Below are positions 1 through 10,800 of a stretch of DNA of 31,828 nt, piece after piece. The position numbers and the translations under genes are program-made. The stretch's first letter is position 1; every line of letters starts with the position of its first letter. The DNA comes from a virus. The stretch is from positions 1 to 31,828 of IMG/VR virus record IMGVR_UViG_3300009703_000067. One strand, given 5' to 3'. A model generated the notes under the pieces. The model ran no database searches. It was given only the letters and a program-made list of their open reading frames with translations, and was not told where the DNA came from.

Positions 1-1
1 A

Positions 2-226
2 GAGAGTCTGGAATGCGATGAACACTTAACAGATTTATATTGTTTGTTATCTTTTGTGGTGGGTAAAGATTGTACATGGGAGGATGTTCATGATGCGTGG
101 GCTATTTGGGAGAATAGACAGAACCCTGACCATAAATCACTAATCCCATTCGAAGAATTAAGTGATGATATTCAAAAATTAGATGCAGATTATGCGAGAG
201 CAATTCAAAACACTACAAATACCTAA
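2..226 (+). CDS. Hypothetical phage protein, C-terminal part
   Basis: The reading frame is open to the left edge of the window, so the true start lies outside it. A TTG at 44 could serve as a start, but the codons before it read as ordinary acidic protein sequence, and I treat the gene as truncated by the window. The visible 74 residues are acidic and contain a W-E-D-V-H-D-A-W stretch and a helical C-terminus. No family is recognised. The gene ends just before a good ribosome binding site (AAAGGAG, 225-231) for the next gene and appears to belong to the same + strand run of small early or middle genes. Confidence 0.7.
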   Translation, partial: ESLECDEHLTDLYCLLSFVVGKDCTWEDVHDAWAIWENRQNPDHKSLIPFEELSDDIQKLDADYARAIQNTTNT

Positions 227-238
227 AGGAGAAATAAA

Positions 239-358
239 ATGATAGGATATTACATAGCAATAATGGTAGGATTCATAGCAGGTTATTTTGTTGCCTGTTT
301 GATGATGATTGCTAAAGGAAATGATAGGATAGATATAGATATGGATGATTGGGAATAA
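239..358 (+). CDS. Small single-span membrane protein (39 aa)
   Basis: An ATG at 239 follows AAAGGAG at 225-231 with normal spacing, and a 39-residue frame ends at TAA 356-358. Residues 2-25 form one continuous hydrophobic stretch rich in Ile, Met, Gly and Ala. It is followed by a short tail containing D-R-I-D-I-D-M-D-D. The topology is probably an N-terminal membrane span with an acidic tail. The stop overlaps the next start in a TAATG arrangement, which indicates translational coupling. Function is unknown; small membrane peptides like this are common in phage early regions. Confidence 0.65.
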   Translation: MIGYYIAIMVGFIAGYFVACLMMIAKGNDRIDIDMDDWE

Positions 359-528
359 TGATGGATAACCATGAATGGAAAGAGTATTATTTAAATATAT
401 TAAAAAATTTAGGTATATATTCAACCTTAGACGAAAAACAATTCAATATCATATATAAACGATATAGAAAAATTGGTGAGAGAAAGACTTTATTCTTCCA
501 CCAAATAAAAAAGGAGACAAAGAAATGA
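358..528 (+). CDS. Small basic hypothetical protein (56 aa)
   Basis: The ATG at 358 overlaps the preceding TAA (TAATG), and the TGA at 526-528 overlaps the next ATG (ATGA). This fits a coupled cistron inside the + strand operon. The protein is highly charged and aromatic: a W-K-E-Y-Y helix near residues 7-11, then a basic region Y-K-R-Y-R-K near 33-38, and a Lys-rich C-terminus. The last codons double as the ribosome binding site (AAGGAG) of the next gene. No family is recognised. The basic, helical character would suit nucleic-acid or protein binding, but that is only a guess. Confidence 0.6.
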   Translation: MMDNHEWKEYYLNILKNLGIYSTLDEKQFNIIYKRYRKIGERKTLFFHQIKKETKK

Positions 529-773
529 AACATGTGCATTGGGCAGTACAAACATATCATATTAAGCAACAAAAGTACGAGAGAACTCATAACAAAGGAT
601 TTGCTGTGAAGTTATGCCCTACATGTAATAATGTATGGGAGAAGCATTTTAAAGAAATAATGGTACATACTGATTTTCCAAGAAGAGGATTAAGGAAAAA
701 GGAATGTAAATACTGCAAGGAGAAGAATGAAAAACAAGCATTGGACAGGCAAACCCTTAGACAGTCATGCTGA
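525..773 (+). CDS. Small zinc-ribbon-like protein (82 aa)
   Basis: The start overlaps the previous stop (ATGA) and has AAGGAG upstream at about 511-516. The protein contains C-P-T-C near residues 32-35 and C-K-Y-C near residues 65-68, the classic pair of CxxC knuckles of a small zinc ribbon, with a basic R-R-G-L-R-K-K segment between them. Such proteins in phages usually bind nucleic acid or host proteins, but the target cannot be read from the sequence. The last 47 bases overlap the next gene out of frame, a long overlap. The C-terminal Q-A-L-D-R-Q-T-L-R-Q-S-C tail is unlike the rest and may simply be the price of that overlap. Confidence 0.65.
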   Translation: MKHVHWAVQTYHIKQQKYERTHNKGFAVKLCPTCNNVWEKHFKEIMVHTDFPRRGLRKKECKYCKEKNEKQALDRQTLRQSC

Positions 774-891
774 ATGTTTAAATCAAGCATGTAACAGATA
801 CTTTAATATATATCACAAAGACACAAATCAATTGTGTAAACCATGTAATAAAAAGTACAAGGAAAAAATAAAGAAAGAGAAGAAAAAATAA
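727..891 (+). CDS. Second small zinc-finger-like protein (54 aa)
   Basis: The ATG at 727 follows AAGGAG at 718-723 with good spacing. The frame runs 54 codons to TAA 889-891, and the next gene starts inside that stop (TAATG). The protein has Cys17 and Cys22 (C-L-N-Q-A-C) followed by C-K-P-C at residues 37-40, a treble-clef or ribbon-like four-cysteine arrangement, and a very Lys-rich C-terminus from residue 42 onward. Together with the preceding gene it gives two adjacent small CxxC-type proteins in different frames. It probably binds zinc and possibly nucleic acid; the exact role is unknown. Confidence 0.65.
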   Translation: MKNKHWTGKPLDSHAECLNQACNRYFNIYHKDTNQLCKPCNKKYKEKIKKEKKK

Positions 892-1007
892 TGACACACG
901 AAAAAATAATAGAATTATTAATAATATCAATCAATGCATTATTAATTGGTATAACCTATTTGTTGTTTTATATATGCAACAAATTAATGGAAGGAAAAAA
1001 TGAGTAA
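891..1007 (+). CDS. Small single-span membrane protein (38 aa)
   Basis: The ATG at 891 overlaps the preceding TAA, and the frame ends at TAA 1005-1007, after the start of the next gene at 1000. Residues 6-29 are almost entirely Ile, Leu, Ala, Tyr and Phe and should form one membrane helix. A short polar N-terminus (M-T-H-E-K) and a C-terminal C-N-K-L-M-E-G-K-N-E tail flank it. It is the second tiny membrane protein in this operon after the one at 239-358. Function is unknown. The coupled overlaps on both sides are the main support for it being real. Confidence 0.6.
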   Translation: MTHEKIIELLIISINALLIGITYLLFYICNKLMEGKNE

Positions 1008-1272
1008 GAAAAAATATCATGTAATTGGAAATGGAGCTATCTGGAAGAACAAGTATAAGAAAGCAGAGAATGAACCGTTCTTTAAAGGTAAAGCTACAAT
1101 AATGGGTAATGAAGTAGAAGTAGCTGGTTGGTTTAAGAACAGCAAAGATGGTAAAGATATGATCTCTTTATCCTTCTCAGAGCTTGAAGAATACGATGAA
1201 CCTAAAAGAACTATAAAGCAAAGAGAAGAGAGCTTACAAGACATATTTGGAGTGAATAATGGCAAGCGTTAA
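1000..1272 (+). CDS. Conserved-type phage hypothetical protein (90 aa)
   Basis: The ATG at 1000 follows AAGGA at 991-995, and the gene overlaps the nuclease gene downstream by 14 bases. The pattern G-N-G-A-I-W-K-N-K near residues 10-18, a middle V-A-G-W-F-K segment near 41-46, and M-I-S-L-S-F near 54-59 look like a common small phage protein that I associate with DNA-replication neighbourhoods. I recall no assigned activity for it. The fold is probably a small beta-barrel or sheet, and the C-terminal 25 residues are charged and helical. A single-strand-binding role is conceivable given the neighbouring recombination nuclease, but nothing in the sequence proves it. Confidence 0.65.
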   Translation: MSKKKYHVIGNGAIWKNKYKKAENEPFFKGKATIMGNEVEVAGWFKNSKDGKDMISLSFSELEEYDEPKRTIKQREESLQDIFGVNNGKR

Positions 1273-1609
1273 GGGAGCAAAAGCTAAAGGAAGAAATTTA
1301 CAGAACCTTTTAAGAGATAAGTTGAGAGTAGCATTTCCGTCTCTTGAAGAGGATGATGTAAAGAGCCAAACTATGGGCATGACAGGGGAGGATATTGTAT
1401 TATCCCCTGCTGCTCGTAGGAAAATACCTTATAGTTTTGAATGTAAGAATGTAGAGAGGTTACAATTCTGGAAGGCAGTAGAACAATGCGAAGATAACTG
1501 CAAAGAAGGAATCACACCTGTAATAGTAGTTAAGAAGAACAGAAAGAAACCAATGGCTGCATTACCATTAGATATATTGATTGAATTAATAGGAGATAAA
1601 AATGTTTAG
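1259..1609 (+). CDS. PD-(D/E)XK nuclease, probable phage Holliday-junction resolvase type
   Basis: The 116-aa protein opens with a basic helix (K-G-A-K-A-K-G-R-N-L-Q) and has G-E-D-I near residues 43-46, then F-E-C-K-N near residues 60-64. This is the D...ExK metal-binding core of PD-(D/E)XK nucleases. A Q-C motif (V-E-Q-C-E) near residues 73-77 and a P-V-I-V-V-K-K strand follow, as in small VSR/resolvase-type enzymes. The expected role is cutting branched DNA during phage recombination or before packaging. It overlaps the genes on both sides (14 and 8 bases). Family assignment is by motif and size only; other small restriction-like endonucleases share this core. Confidence 0.7.
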   Translation: MASVKGAKAKGRNLQNLLRDKLRVAFPSLEEDDVKSQTMGMTGEDIVLSPAARRKIPYSFECKNVERLQFWKAVEQCEDNCKEGITPVIVVKKNRKKPMAALPLDILIELIGDKNV

Positions 1610-1820
1610 TTATCGAGATTATCATAATAAAAAAGAATCTTTTATGGAAATTACATTTTTAATATTTTCTTTATTAATATATTATAAAACAAAATATGGT
1701 TTTACATTTGCAATTACAATCCATAATCTATTATTTGAAATTACTATTACTAATTGGAAAAACAGTCCAATTAATAAATTAATAGATAAGTTAAATGCGA
1801 GGGGGGAATCAGCTAAATAG
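1602..1820 (+). CDS. Hypothetical protein at the end of the rightward operon (72 aa)
   Basis: The ATG at 1602 lies within the end of the nuclease gene and follows GGAG at 1591-1594. The protein has a hydrophobic Ile/Leu/Phe segment around residues 16-27 and a second one around 37-50, so it is probably membrane-associated. An internal Met at residue 15 is an alternative start. The stop (TAG 1818-1820) overlaps the 3' end of the convergent giant gene by 12 bases, and a strong terminator follows directly. Function is unknown. Confidence 0.55.
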   Translation: MFSYRDYHNKKESFMEITFLIFSLLIYYKTKYGFTFAITIHNLLFEITITNWKNSPINKLIDKLNARGESAK

Positions 1821-4800
1821 AGTAGCTGGTATAACTGGGGGAGAGTCATCACTTTCTCCCAGTTTTTTTACTTCTTGCGCTGCTTTTATATAAGGTAATC
1901 CTGTCATTTTTTCTATTGAATACATAGGATTTTCTAAAACTCCTTTAGAATCTTTTACAATTCTCCCAAACGGAAACATTGTATAAATATAATAATCACT
2001 CACTCTTGAGTAATCATCTTCTAACATCCCTTTAAATACAGCTGCTGGCATTCTCATAGCTGGAGGCATAACCATCTGCAAAGGAGCAATAGGGGTTGGT
2101 AAAGATCCAAAGAATGCTCTATCTCTTTCAGTTTCATCTCCAAACATCCAATCAGCAGTATCTTGCATCCAATTATAAGGAGCAGGTAAAGAAGACTCAA
2201 ATAAAGAATAGGTAAATAAACTTGCTAATCCTAAAGAGAACATATCAAGAACAGCCATTCTTTTAAATCTTTCAAATTCATGTGTTCCTTCTTGAAATCC
2301 TTTCACTTTAGCTTCTCTAAGGACTTCATTTCTAAATGCGACAGAGTTCCAACCCCACAACTGGAATCTTGACATTACCTTCCCAAGTGCAGTATCAGCA
2401 AAAGCAGGTCTGAAAGGTGAAGAATATAAAAATTGAGTAGATTTAACCCCTTTCTTTGCTAAATTAATCAAGAAAGGATGTTCATAATCTTCAATAGCTC
2501 CTCTAAAATTCTTATGAGCTTGAACATAATGAGCCATAAAAGAATCTACCCTTAACATTCTTTCAGATATTTTCATGAAATAAGCTGCTTTTTGGAATAA
2601 GCTTTCATTAATCTGATGTTTTTCTGCAATACTCATTAGAGAAGAATCTTTTAAATTAGGATTTTGTAATATCTTCTCGACAGCTTCTTCAAAGAATCTT
2701 TTAAAATTAGTACCCTTAAAATGAGGATTTAAAGATGCTTCATGTTGTAAAAAATCTTCTAATACACCATGTTTAATAGCAAATTTATTTAAAGAATCAC
2801 GACTATCTAAAGAATGATCTACATTATTTTTTAAATAATTATAATTCCTACCATCTTTCCAATTAGTTAATCCAGCAGATTGAATAGTTAAAGTAGTACC
2901 ACCCCAAATATTACCTAATCCAGATTTAGGATGAGCTAACAAGGAGGCTGTTTCGTATCTTGCTTCAATATTAGACCAATGCCTAAGCTGATTATGAGTT
3001 ATACCTCTAAGACTTTCAGGTAAATTTTTATCTTGTATATTTAAAGCTTTAGAAATAGAGTTAATTCTATTTTTCACCCTATTATCTGCCCACCAAGCAT
3101 AAGGAGTTCCTTTTAAATTCATACCCTTATCATTATAGATATATTCAGGAATAACATTAGGAAAACCCATAGATCTTTGAACATACAATTGGAAGAATTT
3201 CTCCCATTTGTCTATAACTTCAGGACTCCACTTATTTCTTACATCAAGTTTAAATTTAGATATTTGTGACCTACCAAGCATTGAAGCTACCTGTCTAAAA
3301 TACTGCTCTGTAATTCCCTTCATATATTTATGAAAAGATTGAGAAGATGTATCCCAGCCAGACAAATGTGTTTCTCTTGAATACATAGAACCTACAGTAG
3401 CATTAATACTTTGAAAATCTATAAATTCTTTTTCATTTCGCTTAACCTTCTGTAATTCACTTTCCCACAATTCATTTTCTTCAATATCTCTTAAATGATA
3501 ATCTCCTGTAAGACTATAATGTTTTAATATCATCTTTCTAATCTGTTCAGCTTTTTCTTTCTTAGGCAATCCAGATTCTTGTAATTGCTTTACAGCCTTA
3601 TTTAAAGATTTAAGTGCAAGAGCTTTATCACTTGTTATATGAGGAAAATATCCATCAACAATCTCTCCCATAATGTGATCATTAAAGTTCTTACGCATAT
3701 TCATACGAGTTTCCCATTTAACAGTATGATCATCTATTCTTTGCTCTTTAGCAAGCACTCTAATACCTTCAATACCAAAAGTCATAGGAATAGGCTTACC
3801 TGTAGCAATAGCATGTCTAACATCGTTTAAATAACGATTATAGTCAAATTTAGCATCTACCCCCTCATAATCATCCCTATGGAGACGATATTTCTCCATT
3901 TCTAATCTATCACCCTTTAAGACCTTATACATTTTTTTACCCCATCGAGTATAATGTTGGTCTATCTTTTCAACTAATTCTTCACCTGTAAGACTTTTTC
4001 GAACACTCTTGCCTTCTTCATTCTTAACAAGAATATTAAATTCTCTATTTTTTATATTATATTTACCACCTGTATAGTATTTTTTTACTTCATTCCAATG
4101 ATTTTGATACGCTAATGCCTTATTTTTATCTGTTAAAGTATTAGCATATCTTAGTTCCATTTTCCTGATACCTATCTTTTCAATCATCTCTCCAATAGGA
4201 ATACCACCAACCCTTTCTTCCTGTAAGGAATTTAAAAAAGAAAGTTCTTCATTAAATTTATTCTTTTTATCTTCAAATGCTGCCATAGCATTCTCCATAG
4301 ATCCATGCATAGAAGATGTTAATCCATGCATAGCAGAAGCAGGTCTATATATTTTACCACTATAGACTTCAAGCTTTCGAGGATCTAAGACAGCATCAGC
4401 TAAGAAAAATCCACCTTCTTCATAAAGATCTATATGCCTTCTCATTAAATCTCTATTTATAGCTTCAGGAAACATCATCCAATGCCACTTTCTAATTAAA
4501 GGTCCTTTGTCACCCTTTTTTATAGAATCTGTTAATGCTTGCCACCATGTACCAGTCTTTATAGATTTTAATGACTTATTAAATACTCCTATATCATACA
4601 TATTCGCAGAAGCCATATCCTTATTTGTTAAAAATCTAAATAATCCATTTATATTTCCTGAATTAATTGTAGTAAAATGAGACACATTATCTAACAATTC
4701 GTCAACCATTTTATGTTCTTTTTCTGACAGTTTTCTTGGTCCTCTATCAGTTATTAGATCCTTAACCTTATTTCTCAAATGTTCTGACTCAAACATTTGC

Positions 4801-7800
4801 ACTTCAGTTTTCACACCATCAATATTTATATTTTCTTTAAAACTAACAGCTTCTTGTATTTCCTCACCTAATTCTGCAACAGAATCTCTTAAATCAGCCT
4901 TCTTAAATTGTTTTTTATATTCATTTAAATATTCAGCGATAACTTTATCAGAAACTTCAGGAGAATTAAATCCAACCTTTAAAGAATATGTTCTACTTGC
5001 TTTATCAATCAATCTACTTGAGATTAAATCTAACAATCTTTCTTTTTTACCAGAAGCAATATCTGCAAGATTAATTACTTCCTTAATTCTTTCAAGATCG
5101 CCTCTTCCAAAACCTGTAACCATCATTGAATCAAATAAATCTTTTTGATTTTGACTTAATTCACTCTTAGCTTCATTAATTAACCTATCAGCTTCATTCT
5201 GATTTAATGTATTACTTAATTTTTCACCCTCTTGTATAGCCTTTCCGTCTCTCTTCTCTAATTTTTCAGACATATCAATAAGCTCTTTATACTCTTGTTG
5301 ATTTAATTCTAATTCTTTACTACTATTTAAAGCTTTTATTACATCGCCTAAAGAAGCATCCTTTAATTCAGTTTTACCATCAGCAATCTCTTGCATTTCT
5401 TTATTTGCAATCGACCATAATCTTTTTATCTCTTCAGTCTTTTCATGTATCTCTTTAATCTTCTCAGGACTTTCATTTTTAGCATATTTAGATATAAGCT
5501 TTATACCTATAATATCAGACATATCGTTTATTATAAAATCTCTTGTTTGATTTACAATATTTTCTATCATCCTAATTTTAGTTTCAGGAGTCAATTTTTT
5601 TTTCTTGAACTTACTACTTTTTAATTCTTTAGGAAAAAACTTATCTATTAAATTCCATTTGCCTTCATTATGGATAAATGCTCTCATATTCTCAGGTTTA
5701 TACAATTGTTCCTTTAATACTACATTAATTAAACCTCTCTCCCCTTGCCATTTTACAGGGAAATACCTTTGCATTGGACCTTCTAAATACTCATAGTTTT
5801 CTTTAATATATAAATAATCCTCATACATCTTCTTTAATCCTGCTACATCAACCCTTTCTAATATATCTTCATGCCATTTGATTTTTTCTACAAGTTCAGC
5901 AATACGAGGTAATATTGTATCTCTTGCACCTTCAGATTTATTCTTTACTACCTTTAATTTTTCAAGTATCTCATAATAAGTCCACTTTCTACCTTCTTTA
6001 AAATTCTTACCAAATAAAGCAGAGTTCATTTCATGGTAATCTTGGAATATAGCCTGTTTCTTTTCAAAAGCAGACGCTTCTTTTTTAGCCTTACCATTCT
6101 TTTTCTTAACACCCTTAAATTCATACTTAAAATGAGCATCTAATATCTGTTCTTGATAATGACCAGCTGTTTTTAATCCTGCAAAGTCCATAGGATCTAA
6201 TGGAAATGCAACTGCTGCTCTTGATATTTTCTTTGCATTAGCTAATTCTTCTGGAGTAACTCTTGCTGTAGCCCTTATAGAGCCTGTTTTATTACCATTA
6301 CTATCAAAAGTATCAATCCAATCAGTAGTCCCCTTTACACCATCCTTATTAACCATGTTTGCTATTTCTGAATGAGCTGCAACAGCAACTTGTTTAGCAA
6401 CTACTGCTGGTCCTAAAACTTTACGACCTGTAGCCTGATTATCTGATATTTCTTTTCTTCTTACTGGTGAATATGTAGCAGCCTTATGTTTAAACCTTTT
6501 TTCAACCTCTTCTGGAGTTCCTTCAGTAAACAAATCAACCATTTCTTTATCATCTTTACCCTCTTGAAAGATTAAATTCCCAGAAGAATCCTTAGTATAA
6601 TGTTCTTCTCTTTGAGCATTGTAAACCTCTTTCCATTCTTTAGGCATATTAAAGAATACAAAAGCCTTATCACCATCTAAATCTGCACCACCTAATGCTC
6701 TCATCTTTTCAGGATGTAATACAATCCCATACCCCAATCTGTCAGTAAACCCATGAAATGTACCTAATTGAGCGCCTGAAACAGAATCCATAGGTATTCT
6801 TGCATTTACAGCTTCTAATATCTCTTTATATTTTGTTTCTTCTTTTTCTGATAAATCACCAGACTTATATTTTTCCCATATTTTATCTAATCTTAATTTT
6901 CCATTAGGTAAAAAATCATCATATATTACTTTCTTCTTCCAACCCTTATCTAAAAGAAATAACTTACTATTTGTATTTAATTCAGGATACATCTTCTTTA
7001 TATAAGGATCATAAGGTCGAAGATACGCTGTTCCTGAATTTGGCATCTTAGGTCTTGTAGCTCTTTTTACTACATAATTCCGTAATGCTTTTTGAACATA
7101 ATGTCTAACATTTTTATGATTTATTACAGATATATCACCACCACCAAGACTTAGCATTCTATCAATAGATGAATCAAAAGTAACATTTTCATTCATTATT
7201 TTAGCACCTTCGCTTGAATTTATTTCACCACTTTCAATTAATCCCTCAATATATTCAGTATTTAATTCTAAGATTTTAGAATATGCTTTAGCTGTAAAAT
7301 CTGCATACTTAGGGTCTCTAAACATTTTAAACATTGTTTCAACATTTATATTATCCAAATTCTCAAGTAATTTTTCTTGAATTACAAGAGAATCACCATC
7401 TAATTTTTGAAACTCTGCAATAGCTTTATTCATATCTTCCGTTCCCTTGAAAGATTTTAAAATTAGGGTTGCATGCATATCTCTTACTACTTTAGGAACA
7501 AGTTTTAACATTGCAGGATCACCTGTATATCCAGTCAAAGATGTAAGCATTTGTTTAGGAGTCATTGCATTATCTATCATGTGGTTGTTTGATAAAACTC
7601 CCATCATTACTTTAACATCCTTTAAAGGAACCTGATACATTACATCTTCAATACCCTTTGCAGGAGATATAAGTTTTACATCCCTTTTATATGAAAACAA
7701 TCCTGAATTTTCATTATAAAGATAATCTTTAAATGTAACAAAATCAAGAGCTGCTGAGTCAGCATTATACTCATCAACAAATTGAATACCTTGCTTTATT

Positions 7801-10800
7801 TCTGCTTCAGTAGGATTTCTAATAAAGAAATTATCTTTTCTTATTATCTCTCTATTTAATTTTTTTGACCATTGTGGAGTCGTTACCCAATGTTCAAATT
7901 CAGCTTTAATATCTTCGTGTTCTCTTAATAATTGTTCACTATCAATATTTTCTCTCGCCCAAACTTCATTTTTTGTTTCATATCCTTTTAAACCATTTTC
8001 ATCAAGTTCGTAAATCTTCCTGCCACCACGCTGTTTAGCAGAAGAATCATATATCATATAATGTATATTATTCGCATCCATATATCTTGATAATTCAGGA
8101 CCAGCATCATGCATTGCATACTTACCTAACAATGCTCCTAATTCTTCATGAGGAGACACAATAAATGATTTTTGAAAACCACCATTAACATCATGTCCAC
8201 TTTCTTTATTTTGAGCTTGTAATAATTTAGTGTTTACTAAGATACCACCATCAGTTGCTTCTTCAAATTTATCAGCACCTACAGCCTTACCACGAAAATC
8301 TTTTATTACCTTACTACCAGCTGCATCCTTTACAAATACAACATTGACTCCCGCACCTTTGTCACCCATATCTACAAGATTATCTAACTTATATTTATTT
8401 CTTAAAGTTTCTCTTACAAAATTTCCATCAATAGAATAACCATTAGTAAACCATATCTGCTGTCTTTTATTAAAATCTATAACACCCTTTTTATTACCAA
8501 CATAGTGTCCTCCCATAATAGCATTTAAGCCCTTTTCAAAGACTGTATGTTCAAACCGAGGAATGGTTTTTAAACTAAAGCCATTCAAACTAACATCCCA
8601 TAATGCGTTGGATAAGTACTGTTTTTTCAGCCAACTTTCAACATCAGCTTCTTCCATCCATTTATGTTTCTCTTTATATTCTTCAAGGTCTTCTCTGAAT
8701 GTTTTTTCAACACCTTTAACATTATTTTTCAATGTGTGCCATAACGATTTAGTATTACTCTCGTTTAATATTGGATGATATTTAACATAATAATTTCTTT
8801 CATTATCACCACTACCACCAAAATAATGCATATCTTTCTTATCCATAGCTCGTTCAACTTTAGCCATAGCTTCAATATATTCTTCCTTAGCTTCTATGCC
8901 AGCATCACTTCTCTCAACAGGATTAGTTGCTTGATCTCGTATAATAGATGTTTTTTCTTTTATATATTCTGAAAAAGTAACTTCTTTTGTCCTACCAGTA
9001 GCATCTCTCATGATAATATGGTCTAATATCTGAACAGGTTTTTCATTATAGTCTTCAAATGTCCTTGATAACCCATGCTCTTCAATTATATTATCATAAA
9101 TTTTTTCCATAACAAATCGTGGAGCTAACTGTGTCTTAGAATTACTATTTCGTGTAACAGGATTTTTAGTATCTAATGTTTCTACTGTTCCATCGGTATC
9201 TATAAAAGAAACATGCTGTATTTGAAAATCTTCAATTCTTCTTTTAAATATCTGTCTAAATCCATCATAAACATCTTCAGAAAATTGTTTATTATATTTT
9301 TCAGACAATTCATCTACAAATATCTTAGATGAATTATTTAAATTTTCTGGCTCAATAAGCTCATCCATTCGAATTTCAAGCTCTTTCGTAATATCGATAA
9401 CTTTTCTATTTATCTCACCAGCTGTCTCACCTTCCAAAGTATCTTTTATGTGTTCTCTTACAAATCGTTCAGTTCTTCTTGTTGGTAATATTTTGACAGT
9501 TTCACCAGGATCTATTGATTGTTCTGCTCCAATTTCAGGCTCTACAGGCTTTATTTCTTCTATCGGGACATCAAACCCACTTCTAATCATAAGGTTCTTT
9601 AAAGCACCCTTCCCAGCCTTTGACGGCTTTACTATGCCTGAAATAGAAAAGGAAGACTCTAATGTAGGTTTCTCAACCTTCTTAAACCCACCTCCACCTT
9701 CAGATTTATACCATGTATAACCACCTTTTTTATTATTAGCATCATTAAACACATATACATCTTTACCCATATTTTGAGCTAATTTCATCGTCAAACCATC
9801 AATACTATTTGGCGGTTTATAACCAGAACCTAAAGGAGCAACAACAATAACCTGATCAACATCTCTTACTCTAAAATATTCTTTTCTATATAAGTTATGT
9901 CTTCTAATTTTTTTTTCTAAAGTTCCCTTTGTAGGTACTCTAATACCTATTTCATTCATTGCTTTTTCTACAAAGGTATCTGCAACAGGGAGTTCTGAAT
10001 TACGAAGTTTTACAACTTCACCTATTCCTGTTTCTTTTAATCCTTCTTCTTGTGGAGTTCTAAAGTGTGTCATTCTAAGTCCAACACTATCTGCTATCTT
10101 CCCAAACCATCTTTCCATAGCATTACCACCTGAAACACCTATAAAATCAGGATTATATTTAGCTTGAATTTTAGCTTCTGCTAACTTATTTATATTACCT
10201 ACAGGATCACTACTGTTTAAAAGAGCTTCATATTCTTCTACGCTTACATCCTCACCAAGCAAATCTTTTTGTCTTCTAAAAAATTCATTAAGAGTCTCAA
10301 CGGCTCTATGCTGACTTAATAGTGTATCAGACATCTCCTTAATAACTTCCTTTTCTCTTGGATGTAATCTTTCCCATTCAGGTAATAATTCAGGATCATT
10401 TACATTCTCTTTTAGCATCTTACCAGTGTATTTATCAGCAAGTCTCTTTTCCCAAGGAGTTTCATTAAATCCAAAATAAGCACCAAGAACATAAGAATAT
10501 ATTTGTTCAGGAGTAGTATCTCCTCTTACAGTAGAAGGAATACCTTCATAAAGAGATGCAACTAAAGACTTTAAAGCCTTGTCTCCCATTTCATTGCCTG
10601 AATTAATAGAATTACCAATACCTCTAAATACACCACCAGTAACCCCACCATGCATAAAAGCAGTCATCATATCATCTACACCACCTCTCCATGAAGAAAT
10701 AGCAGATGCAGTACCTAAATGAAATCCACCTTGAACAATATCTTTTACTAACGGCTGAGTTAAGAAGTCAAGGACATCCTTACTTGCTTCTCCACGATAC

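Noticed and set aside
1017-1265. 82-codon - strand frame opposite the 90-aa + strand gene
   Set aside because: The + strand frame has ribosome binding sites and coupled overlaps; the antisense frame has neither.
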